Below the pieces are notes generated by a model. It had not been told where the DNA came from and searched no databases. It saw only the letters and a program-made list of their open reading frames with translations. This document shows positions 12,087 to 19,781 of a stretch of 22,002 nucleotides of DNA, in pieces (the stretch's first letter is position 1; each line of letters begins with the position of its first letter). A program made the position numbers and the translations under genes. This DNA is from a virus: IMG/VR virus record IMGVR_UViG_3300047489_000321, positions 1-22,002 of that record; one strand, 5' to 3'.

Positions 12087-12988
12087 GGCCACACCGCCTG
12101 CACGTCGACGATCACCTGGCATCCGACCGTCGCCTGCAGCATGATCCCCCCAGCGACGACCGGAACGATCGCTGCGTTGCCTTCGGTGACGCCGGTCTGG
12201 AAGTTGACGTTGGCAGTGGCCGGCTTCGCACCGTCCCCCCACGCAACCAGGTTGCCGTTCCCTTGTGGCGCGACCACGGTCAGGTTGATCATCGCTGCAC
12301 GGCCAGCGACGCCGAGCTGGATGCGGCGAGGTTCGTTCGCTGCCAACGGTTGGTCGCTGCGTGAGTCGTAGGCGCGTCGAGGAGGTGTCAGCGGGATCAT
12401 GTTGTCTCCTTGATTGATGGCGTCCTGCACGGCGGCACGAAACCCGATCATGTCCCAGGACGCTGCGCCGACCGCCCACGGCGACGGGCCTGCCGGGTCG
12501 ATCTTGCGTCCGGGCGCCCATTCCCAGTGAGCGCGCACGTGCTGCGTCGGGATGCCGTAGTGCGTGCACAACGCTGCGCACATCGCCACGTAGGCGTCGG
12601 TCTGCTTTTTCGGCCACGGTTCGCCGATGCCGTTGTTCGCCGCCTCAATCGAGATCGACCAGTGGTTCATCTCGTTGTCGGGAACGCCGCCGTTCCACGG
12701 TGCGCTCGAACCTTTGCCGTTCGTGACCGCTTGCCCTGCGGCGACCATCCAGACGATGCCGGTGCGGTCGAGGTAGAGGTTGCCGATTGGCGCGAGCGGC
12801 GACGTCGTGATGTACGCCAGGTCGTTGGCGACCGTGGTCTTGCTGGCGGTGTGGTGCACCATCACATGGGTTGGCGGCTGGGTGTAGCCACCCCATTTCG
12901 GGTAGGCCCGTTCCTTCCAGCCCGGTGTCTCCATTACCCGAAGGCCGGCGGCACGCAGCACGTCGGCCATGTCATCCAGCCAGATCAC
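12083..12988 (-). CDS. Endolysin: N-acetylmuramoyl-L-alanine amidase with beta-sandwich C-domain
   Basis: The product is 301 residues. An amidase_2/PGRP-type domain occupies about 30-190: zinc ligands in VMVHHTA and VRAHWEWAPGRKIDP, and SISIEAANNG at the active site strand. It cuts the bond between muramic acid and the stem peptide. The C-terminal ~105 residues (PPRRAYDSRSD, INLTVVAPQGNGN, VDVQAVWP) form a beta-sandwich of a kind repeated in secreted actinobacterial proteins and probably bind the host envelope. There is no signal peptide, so release needs the adjacent holin. The GTG at 12986-12988 overlaps the preceding stop as GTGA; a GTG five codons upstream is possible. Confidence 0.93.
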   Translation of the reverse strand: MIWLDDMADVLRAAGLRVMETPGWKERAYPKWGGYTQPPTHVMVHHTASKTTVANDLAYITTSPLAPIGNLYLDRTGIVWMVAAGQAVTNGKGSSAPWNGGVPDNEMNHWSISIEAANNGIGEPWPKKQTDAYVAMCAALCTHYGIPTQHVRAHWEWAPGRKIDPAGPSPWAVGAASWDMIGFRAAVQDAINQGDNMIPLTPPRRAYDSRSDQPLAANEPRRIQLGVAGRAAMINLTVVAPQGNGNLVAWGDGAKPATANVNFQTGVTEGNAAIVPVVAGGIMLQATVGCQVIVDVQAVWP

Positions 12989-13602
12989 GGCGTCAACCGC
13001 CACACCTCACAGGTCGCAGTGATCGTCCTGCTCGTACCGGACGCCTGTGACAGACGGATCTGCAAACCGTCACCGGCTGCCGCCGGCACCACCGCCGCCA
13101 ATGCCACCGACGTCAACTGCGAACCGCTACCGATCGGGAACCGGTAGATACCGGTCGTCACTGTGTTGTACACCTCGATGCTCGAGTTCGTACCGGGCGA
13201 CGCATCCCACGACACGGTCGCCAGCACCGAATACAACCCGGCCAACCCGGACGGGATAGTGATCGTCGTGGCCGGCACTGTGATGAACGCGTCGGTGTCG
13301 GTCGTTTCGGTATCCCATGAGATCGCGGTGAACGTCACAGCACTGCTTGAGATGCTTTGCGACGTCGAGATGCGTGCCAACGCGACACCGGTACGGCCGG
13401 ACGACGAATAGTTCCCGACCCGCACCCATGAGGTGCCGTCGTAGGCGACGATACGGTCGGTGTCGGTTTCGGTGATCAACCGGCCCTCGACGCCGGTAGG
13501 ACGGGTGCCTGAGGTGACCTGGGCGACGACCTGCTGGCGCAGATACGTGTCGTAGTTGGCGCTCGTCAATACCGAGCCGTCTGCGAGCCCTGCGTCGGGC
13601 AT
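12985..13602 (-). CDS. Minor tail/fibre protein with jelly-roll C-domain (205 aa)
   Basis: The N-terminus (LADGSVLTSANYDTYLRQQV, then RPTGVEGRLITETDTDRIVA) is a short module found at the start of actinophage appendage proteins, probably the attachment part. From about residue 70 a C1q/TNF-like beta-sandwich follows (SSAVTFTAISWDTE, GLAGLYSVLATVSWD, TATCEVWRLTP). It should be a virion surface or tail-tip protein. The ATG at 13600-13602 has AGGAGG six bases upstream. It lies between the large minor tail protein and the endolysin. Confidence 0.78.
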   Translation of the reverse strand: MPDAGLADGSVLTSANYDTYLRQQVVAQVTSGTRPTGVEGRLITETDTDRIVAYDGTSWVRVGNYSSSGRTGVALARISTSQSISSSAVTFTAISWDTETTDTDAFITVPATTITIPSGLAGLYSVLATVSWDASPGTNSSIEVYNTVTTGIYRFPIGSGSQLTSVALAAVVPAAAGDGLQIRLSQASGTSRTITATCEVWRLTP

Positions 13603-13611
13603 GTCCGCCTC

Positions 13612-15525
13612 CTAGTAGGGGATCTTGTTGCCGGCCACGGTCCCGATCTTTCCGTAGGTGGCATCACCCAACGTCAGATACGGGCCGTCCGTGTAGGACG
13701 GTGTGGTCGGCGCGAGGTAGAGCTGCACGATCCAGTTGTCGGACGACACCCGATGACTGATGCCTTGGATGGTGCAGTCCTGTGAGAAGGTGCCGGTGCC
13801 GCCGGTCGGCCGCCGTTTCACGGTGACACGTTCCCCCAGCTCGAGGCCAAGCATCGTTGGCAGATGGGTGGACGTGGCGGTGCGTGGCTTGACCTTGATC
13901 GCCGGGATCCGGGTTTTGGCGTCCTTGCGGAGCCGCAACCGGTAGGCGGCCAACTGGCGGGCCACATAGCCGCCAAAGGTTGGGATCTGTGCGGCGTTGA
14001 CGCTGTCGTCTTGTTCACCGTAGGCCGTTATCGACGTTGAGTCTTTGACGGTGACGGTGCCGCCGTCATAGGTGACGGTCACGGCATTGCGGATCCAGTC
14101 CACATGGTTGCCGTCGATCTCGATGTCGTAGTAGGGCGTTTCGCTGCCCGAATCACCCAACGTTGCTTGTGCGGTGATCGCCGAACTGTTCGTCATCAAC
14201 CATTGGCGGTCACGGAACACAATCTTGCCGTCGCCACCGATGAAAAACAGTCCTTGATCGGCGTCCGCTGCCGCCTGGCAGACCGACAGTGGGCTGCCGG
14301 TGCCGAGCCACGGACCCAGAACAGTGGAACCGGTTGATAGGTCACGGTCAGCGGCCGGCCAGCCGATGGCGTCCAAAATACGTCCGATGCGTGCGCCGGC
14401 ACGGTCGCCGTACGGGTGCCCGTAACCGGTCAAGCCCGCCTGGTAGTGGTCAGCGACCGTGCCAGCAGCAAGGTTGCTGGTGTAGACGGCGAGCCCGTAG
14501 ACGGCTGGGGTGATTGTTGCACCGACAGCTGGTTGACAGACCGCCACCACGGACGGCGCTGCGGGGGTGAACGTGACGCTTGAGGTGGCGGCGGTCAACG
14601 ACCCGGACCATTGTTCCAACCCGTTGACATACAAGGTCAACGTGGTGGTCGAGGCGGTCAGCACCAGGTGGTGTGCGGATCCGGTTAGTTGGAAACCGGT
14701 GGAGGCCAACGCGTACGACTTGACGTCGGTTGAGTTGGAGTAGCCGACCGACAGGTAACCGGAAGCGTCGACGGTGATGCGGATCCAGTTTGTGGCGTCC
14801 AGCGCTGCACGCATTACCGATGTCGACCCGAGGTTGCCTTGCCGGAAGTTCCAGCACCAACCTTCGATCGTTTTCGGTGCGACGGTCGGCACGCCTGAGG
14901 CCACCCACGAACCGTTCGCGATTGCTATGTCGGCACCGACCGGACGGGTGATCGCCAGCTCTGCCGGGGCGAACACACCGGGGTTGCCCCAATAGAAGTC
15001 GGTGACGTCGATGTTGCCGGTGGTGGCCGGCGACGAGCCGCTGTCATCGACGCTTGCGAGCTGCCAGTAGGCGTGCGGGCTGTCGGCGGCGACCTCGGCG
15101 TCGTAGGCGGTGACTGGCTGTGCGTATTGGGCGAGCGGACGGAACGCGTCGACGCAGCCCAACGTGACGGTCGAGTCGATGAAATCGGGGTAGTCGATCG
15201 GCCAACCCAAAATGTAGCCACAAAACAGGGTGGCCGAGGTTGCGCCAGACGACGCCCGGATCCGCAACCGTTTCATCGGCAACAGCTGCCCGTAATAGGT
15301 GCCTGCCGTGTTTGACGGGTCGAACAGGCGGCTGCGGTTGTCCAACGTGACCTGGGCGGTGCCGGGACTGTAGTTCGAGAGTTCCGAGCTGCGTCCCCTT
15401 TTCGTTGACCAGTCGCGCACATAGTTGGTGACGTCCACCCAGGTGCATGACGCGATCGCGGTCAGCGGGTTGTCAGCGAACGCAATCTCGACGGTCACGG
15501 TTGCGTTGTCACGCCACGCAGCCAT
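13612..15525 (-). CDS. Large minor tail protein (distal tail/baseplate) with LamG insert
   Basis: The product is 637 residues. The N-terminal ~140 residues (VDVTNYVRDWSTKRGRSSEL, GTAQVTLDNRSRLFDP, RLRIRASSGATS) are the typical start of actinophage tail-tip proteins that cap the tail tube. A LamG-like insert lies about 150-340 (YWQLASVDDSG, KTIEGWCWNFRQG, LTLYVNGLEQWSG). The C-terminal part resumes a tail-hub-like fold (GDGKIVFRDRQW, DWIRNAVTVTYDGG, LGLELGERVTVKR). It follows the tape measure gene directly, as distal tail proteins normally do. The ATG overlaps the tape measure stop as TGATG. Confidence 0.88.
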   Translation of the reverse strand: MAAWRDNATVTVEIAFADNPLTAIASCTWVDVTNYVRDWSTKRGRSSELSNYSPGTAQVTLDNRSRLFDPSNTAGTYYGQLLPMKRLRIRASSGATSATLFCGYILGWPIDYPDFIDSTVTLGCVDAFRPLAQYAQPVTAYDAEVAADSPHAYWQLASVDDSGSSPATTGNIDVTDFYWGNPGVFAPAELAITRPVGADIAIANGSWVASGVPTVAPKTIEGWCWNFRQGNLGSTSVMRAALDATNWIRITVDASGYLSVGYSNSTDVKSYALASTGFQLTGSAHHLVLTASTTTLTLYVNGLEQWSGSLTAATSSVTFTPAAPSVVAVCQPAVGATITPAVYGLAVYTSNLAAGTVADHYQAGLTGYGHPYGDRAGARIGRILDAIGWPAADRDLSTGSTVLGPWLGTGSPLSVCQAAADADQGLFFIGGDGKIVFRDRQWLMTNSSAITAQATLGDSGSETPYYDIEIDGNHVDWIRNAVTVTYDGGTVTVKDSTSITAYGEQDDSVNAAQIPTFGGYVARQLAAYRLRLRKDAKTRIPAIKVKPRTATSTHLPTMLGLELGERVTVKRRPTGGTGTFSQDCTIQGISHRVSSDNWIVQLYLAPTTPSYTDGPYLTLGDATYGKIGTVAGNKIPY

Positions 15526-17123
15526 CAGACCGGCTCTCCACCGTTGCGGTAGTAGGCACGCAACGCATCAGCGATTTGGCGACCGGTTTCGGTCGGATTG
15601 GTCACGATGCCGTTCACGTTGACCGTGACGCTCGTTCCTCGACCAAACGATCCGATGGACTCAGCTTGGCCGGGAGTGCGGATGCCGCTGAGGCCGCCGG
15701 TGCCGCCGCTGACAGGAGTCGAAATGCCGCCGGTCAGCCTGCGTGTCTCCCGGCCGGTTTCGGTCGTGACCTGAATGGCGTGGGAGTCGAAGTAGGACTG
15801 GATCGCTTGCCAGGCTTTCTGGGGGTTCAACGGATCAAACTCGGCGACGATGTCGGTCTTGACGGTGTCAGGGATCTCGTCGACCGTGGCCACGTAGTCG
15901 GCGAGCGAGCCTTGTGCGTCCAGCGACGCTGACGCCACGTCTTGGTAGTACTGCTCGGCGGTGATCTTGCCGGCCTTGTAATCGTCAGCGAGCTGCTGGA
16001 GGCGTTCGGCGTTGTTGCGCAGGGCGATCTGCAGGTCGATGAAACTCTTGCGACCGTCGATCTGATCCTGCAGCAGCTTCAGTTCGGCTCGAGCAAGACG
16101 GGCCTTGCCGGTCAGGTCCGCGGCGGAGTCGGCGGACTCGCGAGTGTGCTCGGCAAGCAGGCCGAGGTAACGCTGCGACTGCGCAGCAGCATCACCGAGA
16201 TGTGTGACCGCTTCTCCGGTGTACTCGATTTCATCCCCATTACCCCACAGGTCATCCCACCAACCGGCGACGCCATCACGAATCTTGTTGAACGCTTGAA
16301 GTCCGGAATCGCCGAGCGGACCCAATGCGTCTTTGACGTCTCCGACCACACCGAGGGTGTCCGCCAAGAGGTTTGAGATGTCGGACAACGCTGGCGCGAG
16401 TTCTTCGCCGAGCACGATCACGACTTTTTCGAACGCGTCGTTGAGGTTGTCCATCGCGGCCCGATACTCACGAGCCTGCTTGACCTCCGACTGATCAAAC
16501 ACCTTCTCGTCGCCAACCGCAGCGAGCTGCTTGCGGATGTCTTGCGCCGACATGCCGACCAGTTCGGCGACGTCCGTCCAACCCTTACCGAGCAACTTGG
16601 ACGCAGCCTGGGCGCGTTGCGCTGGGTCCGTCATGCCGTTCAGCCGGTCGATGACGTTCAAAAATGTTTCTGAGGCATTGACGTTGCCGCTGCTGGTGCG
16701 TGCAATCTCAACTCCCAAGTCCTTGAAAACCTTGGGATCAATCGACTTGTTGAGCTTGTTGAAGACGCCGGTCAGAGTGTCGCTGCTGATGCCGATGTCG
16801 CCGGCGACCTCGACCCAGCGGCTGGCATCCTCGGTGGCAACGCCGGTTGCGTCTGCGAACTTGCCAATGGAGACACCGAGTTGCGAGAACTCGTCGGCTG
16901 CCTTAAGGGCGAACGTTCCTGCTGCGGCTGCGGCGGCGCCCAATGCAGCCGGTGACGCGGCTGCCGCCGTGAACGTGTCTTTCAGCGAACCGACGCCGGC
17001 CTTGAGTTTGCCGGTGAAGCCTTGTGCGTCAGCAACCGACTTCTGGAAGTCCTTTAGCCCAGAGACGGCCTTGTTGCTGGTGACATCAATGAGAACACTG
17101 ATGCGTTCCGTGAACCCGGCCAT
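15525..17123 (-). CDS. Tape measure protein
   Basis: The product is 532 residues. It starts MAGFTERISVLIDVTSNKAV, as many tape measure proteins do, then has an Ala-rich hydrophobic stretch (about 52-75), long helical segments with a clear coiled-coil tendency (about 330-420), and a Gly/Ser/Thr-rich end. It sits just before the distal tail gene, the usual place. Using the general relation of about 1.5 angstrom per residue, the tail would be near 80 nm, which is short for a siphovirus. No lytic or peptidase domain is seen. The ATG at 17121-17123 is three bases after the preceding stop. Confidence 0.92.
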   Translation of the reverse strand: MAGFTERISVLIDVTSNKAVSGLKDFQKSVADAQGFTGKLKAGVGSLKDTFTAAAASPAALGAAAAAAGTFALKAADEFSQLGVSIGKFADATGVATEDASRWVEVAGDIGISSDTLTGVFNKLNKSIDPKVFKDLGVEIARTSSGNVNASETFLNVIDRLNGMTDPAQRAQAASKLLGKGWTDVAELVGMSAQDIRKQLAAVGDEKVFDQSEVKQAREYRAAMDNLNDAFEKVVIVLGEELAPALSDISNLLADTLGVVGDVKDALGPLGDSGLQAFNKIRDGVAGWWDDLWGNGDEIEYTGEAVTHLGDAAAQSQRYLGLLAEHTRESADSAADLTGKARLARAELKLLQDQIDGRKSFIDLQIALRNNAERLQQLADDYKAGKITAEQYYQDVASASLDAQGSLADYVATVDEIPDTVKTDIVAEFDPLNPQKAWQAIQSYFDSHAIQVTTETGRETRRLTGGISTPVSGGTGGLSGIRTPGQAESIGSFGRGTSVTVNVNGIVTNPTETGRQIADALRAYYRNGGEPV

Positions 17124-17126
17124 GAC

Positions 17127-17588
17127 TCACCCCCCGAAGAACTTGCTGATTGATTGCTGAACCTGCTTGTCGACCCGACCGCCGACTCGGCGTTGCATCA
17201 ACGTGACTGCTTCCGACCAGGTGTGCTTCGGTGCCGTGTGACCGTTCCAGCGCCGCAGCTTCAACTTGCGGCCCTTCTTGCCATAGCGCTGCACCGGGCC
17301 CGATTTGCCACGGTTGCGGCCTTGCTCGAGGACGACCATCGGGCCGGACACGTTCGGCACGACTCGGAACGTGTGGTCGTCCACAATGTCGTAGCGGCCT
17401 TTGAGGTTGATCGGTTTGCGGCGACGCCATCCGGACATCGACTGGTCGCCAAGATCGGCCTTGACTGCTTCGTCGACGTCTTTCTTGGTTTCGACGGCGA
17501 CACGATTGAGGCGACGCCTGCCGGCCTCACCGGAGAACTCCCGCTGCAACAGCAGGATCTTCTTCTCCAGCGAGGCGAAGTCGCTCAA
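17127..17588 (-). CDS. HK97 gp10-like tail-completion protein candidate
   Basis: The product is 153 residues and very basic. Visible blocks are RRRLNRVAVETKKDVDEAV, MVVLEQGRNRGKSGPVQRYG, and the end KHTWSEAVTLMQRRVGG...ISKFFGG. The pattern 'VLEQG...K.TW..A' is typical of HK97 gp10-like proteins that complete the head-tail joint. It occupies the position where tail-assembly chaperones usually lie. The start is probably TTG at 17586-17588, one base after the previous stop, without a clear ribosome-binding site. Confidence 0.72.
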   Translation of the reverse strand: MSDFASLEKKILLLQREFSGEAGRRRLNRVAVETKKDVDEAVKADLGDQSMSGWRRRKPINLKGRYDIVDDHTFRVVPNVSGPMVVLEQGRNRGKSGPVQRYGKKGRKLKLRRWNGHTAPKHTWSEAVTLMQRRVGGRVDKQVQQSISKFFGG

Positions 17589-17589
17589 C

Positions 17590-18003
17590 TCAGAACGTGC
17601 CGTTCGACAGTGCGCCGGTCACCTGCAGCGAGGCCGAGTACTCGACACGGCCGCCGACAGCGGCCGACACGCTGTACTGGGCGACGTAGACGCTGCCTGC
17701 GATGCGGGGCTGCGACGCCACCGATCCCTGCGGGCCCCAGATGAAGCCGAGCAGCGAACCGGCCGACTTCGCCGTGGTCAGCTGCGTGTGTACGACGACG
17801 TCGTACGGGCCGGACATCGACAGGGTGTCGCCGTCCTGCAGCCCAGGGATGAACGCCTTGGCTGCGGTGCCGAAGGCGGTCACCTCAAGCTGCTCGACGC
17901 TCTGCGGCAGCGACAGGTTGTCGGCGTAGGGCGACAGGTTCTGCAGCGCCTGGGCGGCGTTGGCGAGGTAGAAGGCGGTGGTGGTTCCGGCGCGGAAGGC
18001 CAT
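17590..18003 (-). CDS. Tail tube-like protein B (137 aa)
   Basis: The beta-rich sequence includes TTAFYLANAAQALQNLSPYA, VEQLEVTAFGTAAKAFIPG and a strand-rich end, SVSAAVGGRVEYSASLQVTG. The block L-E-V-T-x(3)-T-A-A-K-x-F-I-P-G recurs in the next protein upstream, so the two are paralogues of the tail tube type. It may be the main tube subunit, or a specialised ring. The ATG at 18001-18003 has GAGGAG upstream, a strong signal expected for a highly made protein. Confidence 0.75.
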   Translation of the reverse strand: MAFRAGTTTAFYLANAAQALQNLSPYADNLSLPQSVEQLEVTAFGTAAKAFIPGLQDGDTLSMSGPYDVVVHTQLTTAKSAGSLLGFIWGPQGSVASQPRIAGSVYVAQYSVSAAVGGRVEYSASLQVTGALSNGTF

Positions 18004-18039
18004 GATGTCTCCTCAGGGGTGGGGGTTGTTGGAGAAGGG

Positions 18040-18756
18040 TTAGCGTCGTGCGAACGACACGAAACGGGTGCAGCTGCCGGTGCCGGTGACGTCGTCACGG
18101 ATGCGCAGGTAGCGGTTGACGGTGGTGCCGGGTGCGATGACGAGGCGTTCGCTGCCGGTTCCGGTGACGAGCGTGAACGTCGCCAACGTGCTCCAGGTGG
18201 AGTTGTTGGTCGAGTGTTCGATGATCACCGAGTTGGAGGTCAGGCCGCTGTAGGCGGTGACGTGCAGGTGTGCGACGCCGCCGTTGGAGCTGGCGGCGCT
18301 GTTGTCGACCGATGTGCCGTTGGTGTCGATCGTGATCGCCGTCTCGGGGTCGAGCACGACGCCGGCGTCGACGAGGCCGTCGGACTGGAACGCTGCGGTG
18401 ACGCCGACGACGTCGGCGATTGCGGCGCTGGTGTTGAAGTTCAGCTCGTTTGACTGGATCTGCCATGTCTCGGCGCCCCGAGCGGTGCCCGACGGAGCGA
18501 GCGTGACGACCTGCGGCGTCGACTTGGCGGTGTACAGGATGCCGAACTGGCTGCTGGCGGTGGCGGCGTTGTCGAGCAGCATGTCGACGTTGAAGGTCGC
18601 CATCTCGATGCCAGGAATGAACTCCTTGGCGGTTGACGTCAACACGGTGACGTCCAGCATTTCGGTCTGGTCATTTAGGTTGAAGCTGCGGGTGTAGCCC
18701 GAGAACTGGAGCAGTCCGACGTACAGCCGGCTGACTTGTGCGGATGCGAACGCCAT
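18040..18756 (-). CDS. Tail tube-like protein A with extra C-terminal domain (238 aa)
   Basis: The N-terminal ~110 residues resemble a tail tube monomer: YVGLLQFSGYTRSFNLNDQ, MLDVTVLTSTAKEFIPG and LLDNAATASSQFG. From about 120 to the end it carries a discoidin- or Ig-like beta domain (AHLHVTAYSGLTSNSVIIEH, STWSTLATFTLVTG, NRYLRIRDDVTG). Such decorations project from the tail tube and often bind sugars. It shares the K-x-F-I-P-G block with protein B. The ATG at 18754-18756 abuts the previous stop TAA. Confidence 0.78.
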   Translation of the reverse strand: MAFASAQVSRLYVGLLQFSGYTRSFNLNDQTEMLDVTVLTSTAKEFIPGIEMATFNVDMLLDNAATASSQFGILYTAKSTPQVVTLAPSGTARGAETWQIQSNELNFNTSAAIADVVGVTAAFQSDGLVDAGVVLDPETAITIDTNGTSVDNSAASSNGGVAHLHVTAYSGLTSNSVIIEHSTNNSTWSTLATFTLVTGTGSERLVIAPGTTVNRYLRIRDDVTGTGSCTRFVSFARR

Positions 18757-19167
18757 TTAGAAGCACACCTCGATCGTGAACTGGACGGCGAGGTAGTCGA
18801 CGCCGTCGATCCATGTGATGACCTGAACTTCGCCGCAGTTCGTGACGACGGCGTAGTCGATGTCGGCGGTCCAGTTCGCCCCGTTCTGGACAGTGGCGAT
18901 CAGCGACCCTGTGCCGGACAGTTCGCACAGTGCGTCTAGCGCCGCCTCGGACACCTCGGGGGTGGCGCGTGGTGCGTAGGCGGCGACGGTGAACTGGTGG
19001 ACTGCTTTGGCTTGCTGGAACACCATGCGTGGATCGAACGCTGGGCGGCCGATCTTGAGGCTGTAGGTGTTGACCATGTCGCCGATGTAGCCGGATGCGA
19101 CCGACCAGCCTTCGAGGTTGCGCAGCACGTCGGCCATGTCGTCTCGGACTTCGGCGATCGTTGTCAC
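18757..19167 (-). CDS. Tail terminator/completion-like protein (136 aa)
   Basis: The product begins MTTIAEVRDDMADVLRNLEG and continues through RPAFDPRMVFQQAKAVHQFT to the strand-rich end YLAVQFTIEVCF. Size, position between connector and tail tube, and the alternating helix-strand pattern match neck or tail terminator proteins. No sharp motif is available. The GTG at 19165-19167 overlaps the connector stop as GTGA. Confidence 0.68.
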   Translation of the reverse strand: MTTIAEVRDDMADVLRNLEGWSVASGYIGDMVNTYSLKIGRPAFDPRMVFQQAKAVHQFTVAAYAPRATPEVSEAALDALCELSGTGSLIATVQNGANWTADIDYAVVTNCGEVQVITWIDGVDYLAVQFTIEVCF

Positions 19168-19781
19168 GCGACCCTCGGCTTGCAGTAGTACTCGACGAGC
19201 GCTGCGGCCATCGGGTTCAACGTTTCCCGAACACGCAGGATGCCGGCGTCGAACGAAAGCCCGCCGAACACGGCGTCGGACGCCTTGAACAGTTGGGTGG
19301 CCTGGATGAGGCAGGCCTTGTTGACGTCGTCGGGGACGGTGGCAAACCCGAACTTGGCGGTCACTTGGACGCTTGGTCGACCGGAGGTCCACAGCGGGAA
19401 CGTGGTGGTGTCGGCGTCGACGAGACGGATCATGTACCAGGGCAGTCCGTCGTCGCCGGCGTTGGTGGGCAGCACGATGAACTGGGTGTTGATCGTGAGG
19501 GTGGTGGCGTAGGTGCCGTCGTCGCCGGTGTCGACCTTGACCACCAATCCGATGAGGGTGGAGATGTCGTCGGTGTGCACCAGGTACGTGGTGTCGGCGT
19601 AGTACTGGCGGTCGACGACGGCAGTGTCCTGCCAGAAGCGGCGGCCGCAGTGCCGGTCGATCTGGCGGGATGCCGAGTTCAGCGCTGTCTCCAGCTTGAC
19701 GTCGTAGGAGGTGTCGGCCTGTCCGATGTTGAGTTCCGCTTTGAGGGCGGCCATCGAGGCGTATGCGTTGGTCAGCGTCAT
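19164..19781 (-). CDS. Head-tail connector (gp6-like adaptor)
   Basis: The product is 205 residues. The opening helices (YASMAALKAELNIGQADTSY, ALNSASRQIDRHCGRRFWQD) are typical of HK97 gp6/SPP1 gp15-type adaptors, whose 'I...CGR.F' is well recognised. A beta domain follows (VKVDTGDDGTYATTLTINTQ), and then a C-terminal helix region with PDDVNKACLIQATQLF. It binds the portal and joins head to tail. The ATG overlaps the methyltransferase stop as ATGA, so capsid-side genes are interrupted here by the glycan genes. Confidence 0.85.
   Translation of the reverse strand: MTLTNAYASMAALKAELNIGQADTSYDVKLETALNSASRQIDRHCGRRFWQDTAVVDRQYYADTTYLVHTDDISTLIGLVVKVDTGDDGTYATTLTINTQFIVLPTNAGDDGLPWYMIRLVDADTTTFPLWTSGRPSVQVTAKFGFATVPDDVNKACLIQATQLFKASDAVFGGLSFDAGILRVRETLNPMAAALVEYYCKPRVA

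Noticed and set aside
17401-18453. 350-residue plus-strand frame
   Set aside because: It is antisense to three structural genes that have good starts and family motifs; the product is low-complexity Gly/Val/Asp-rich.
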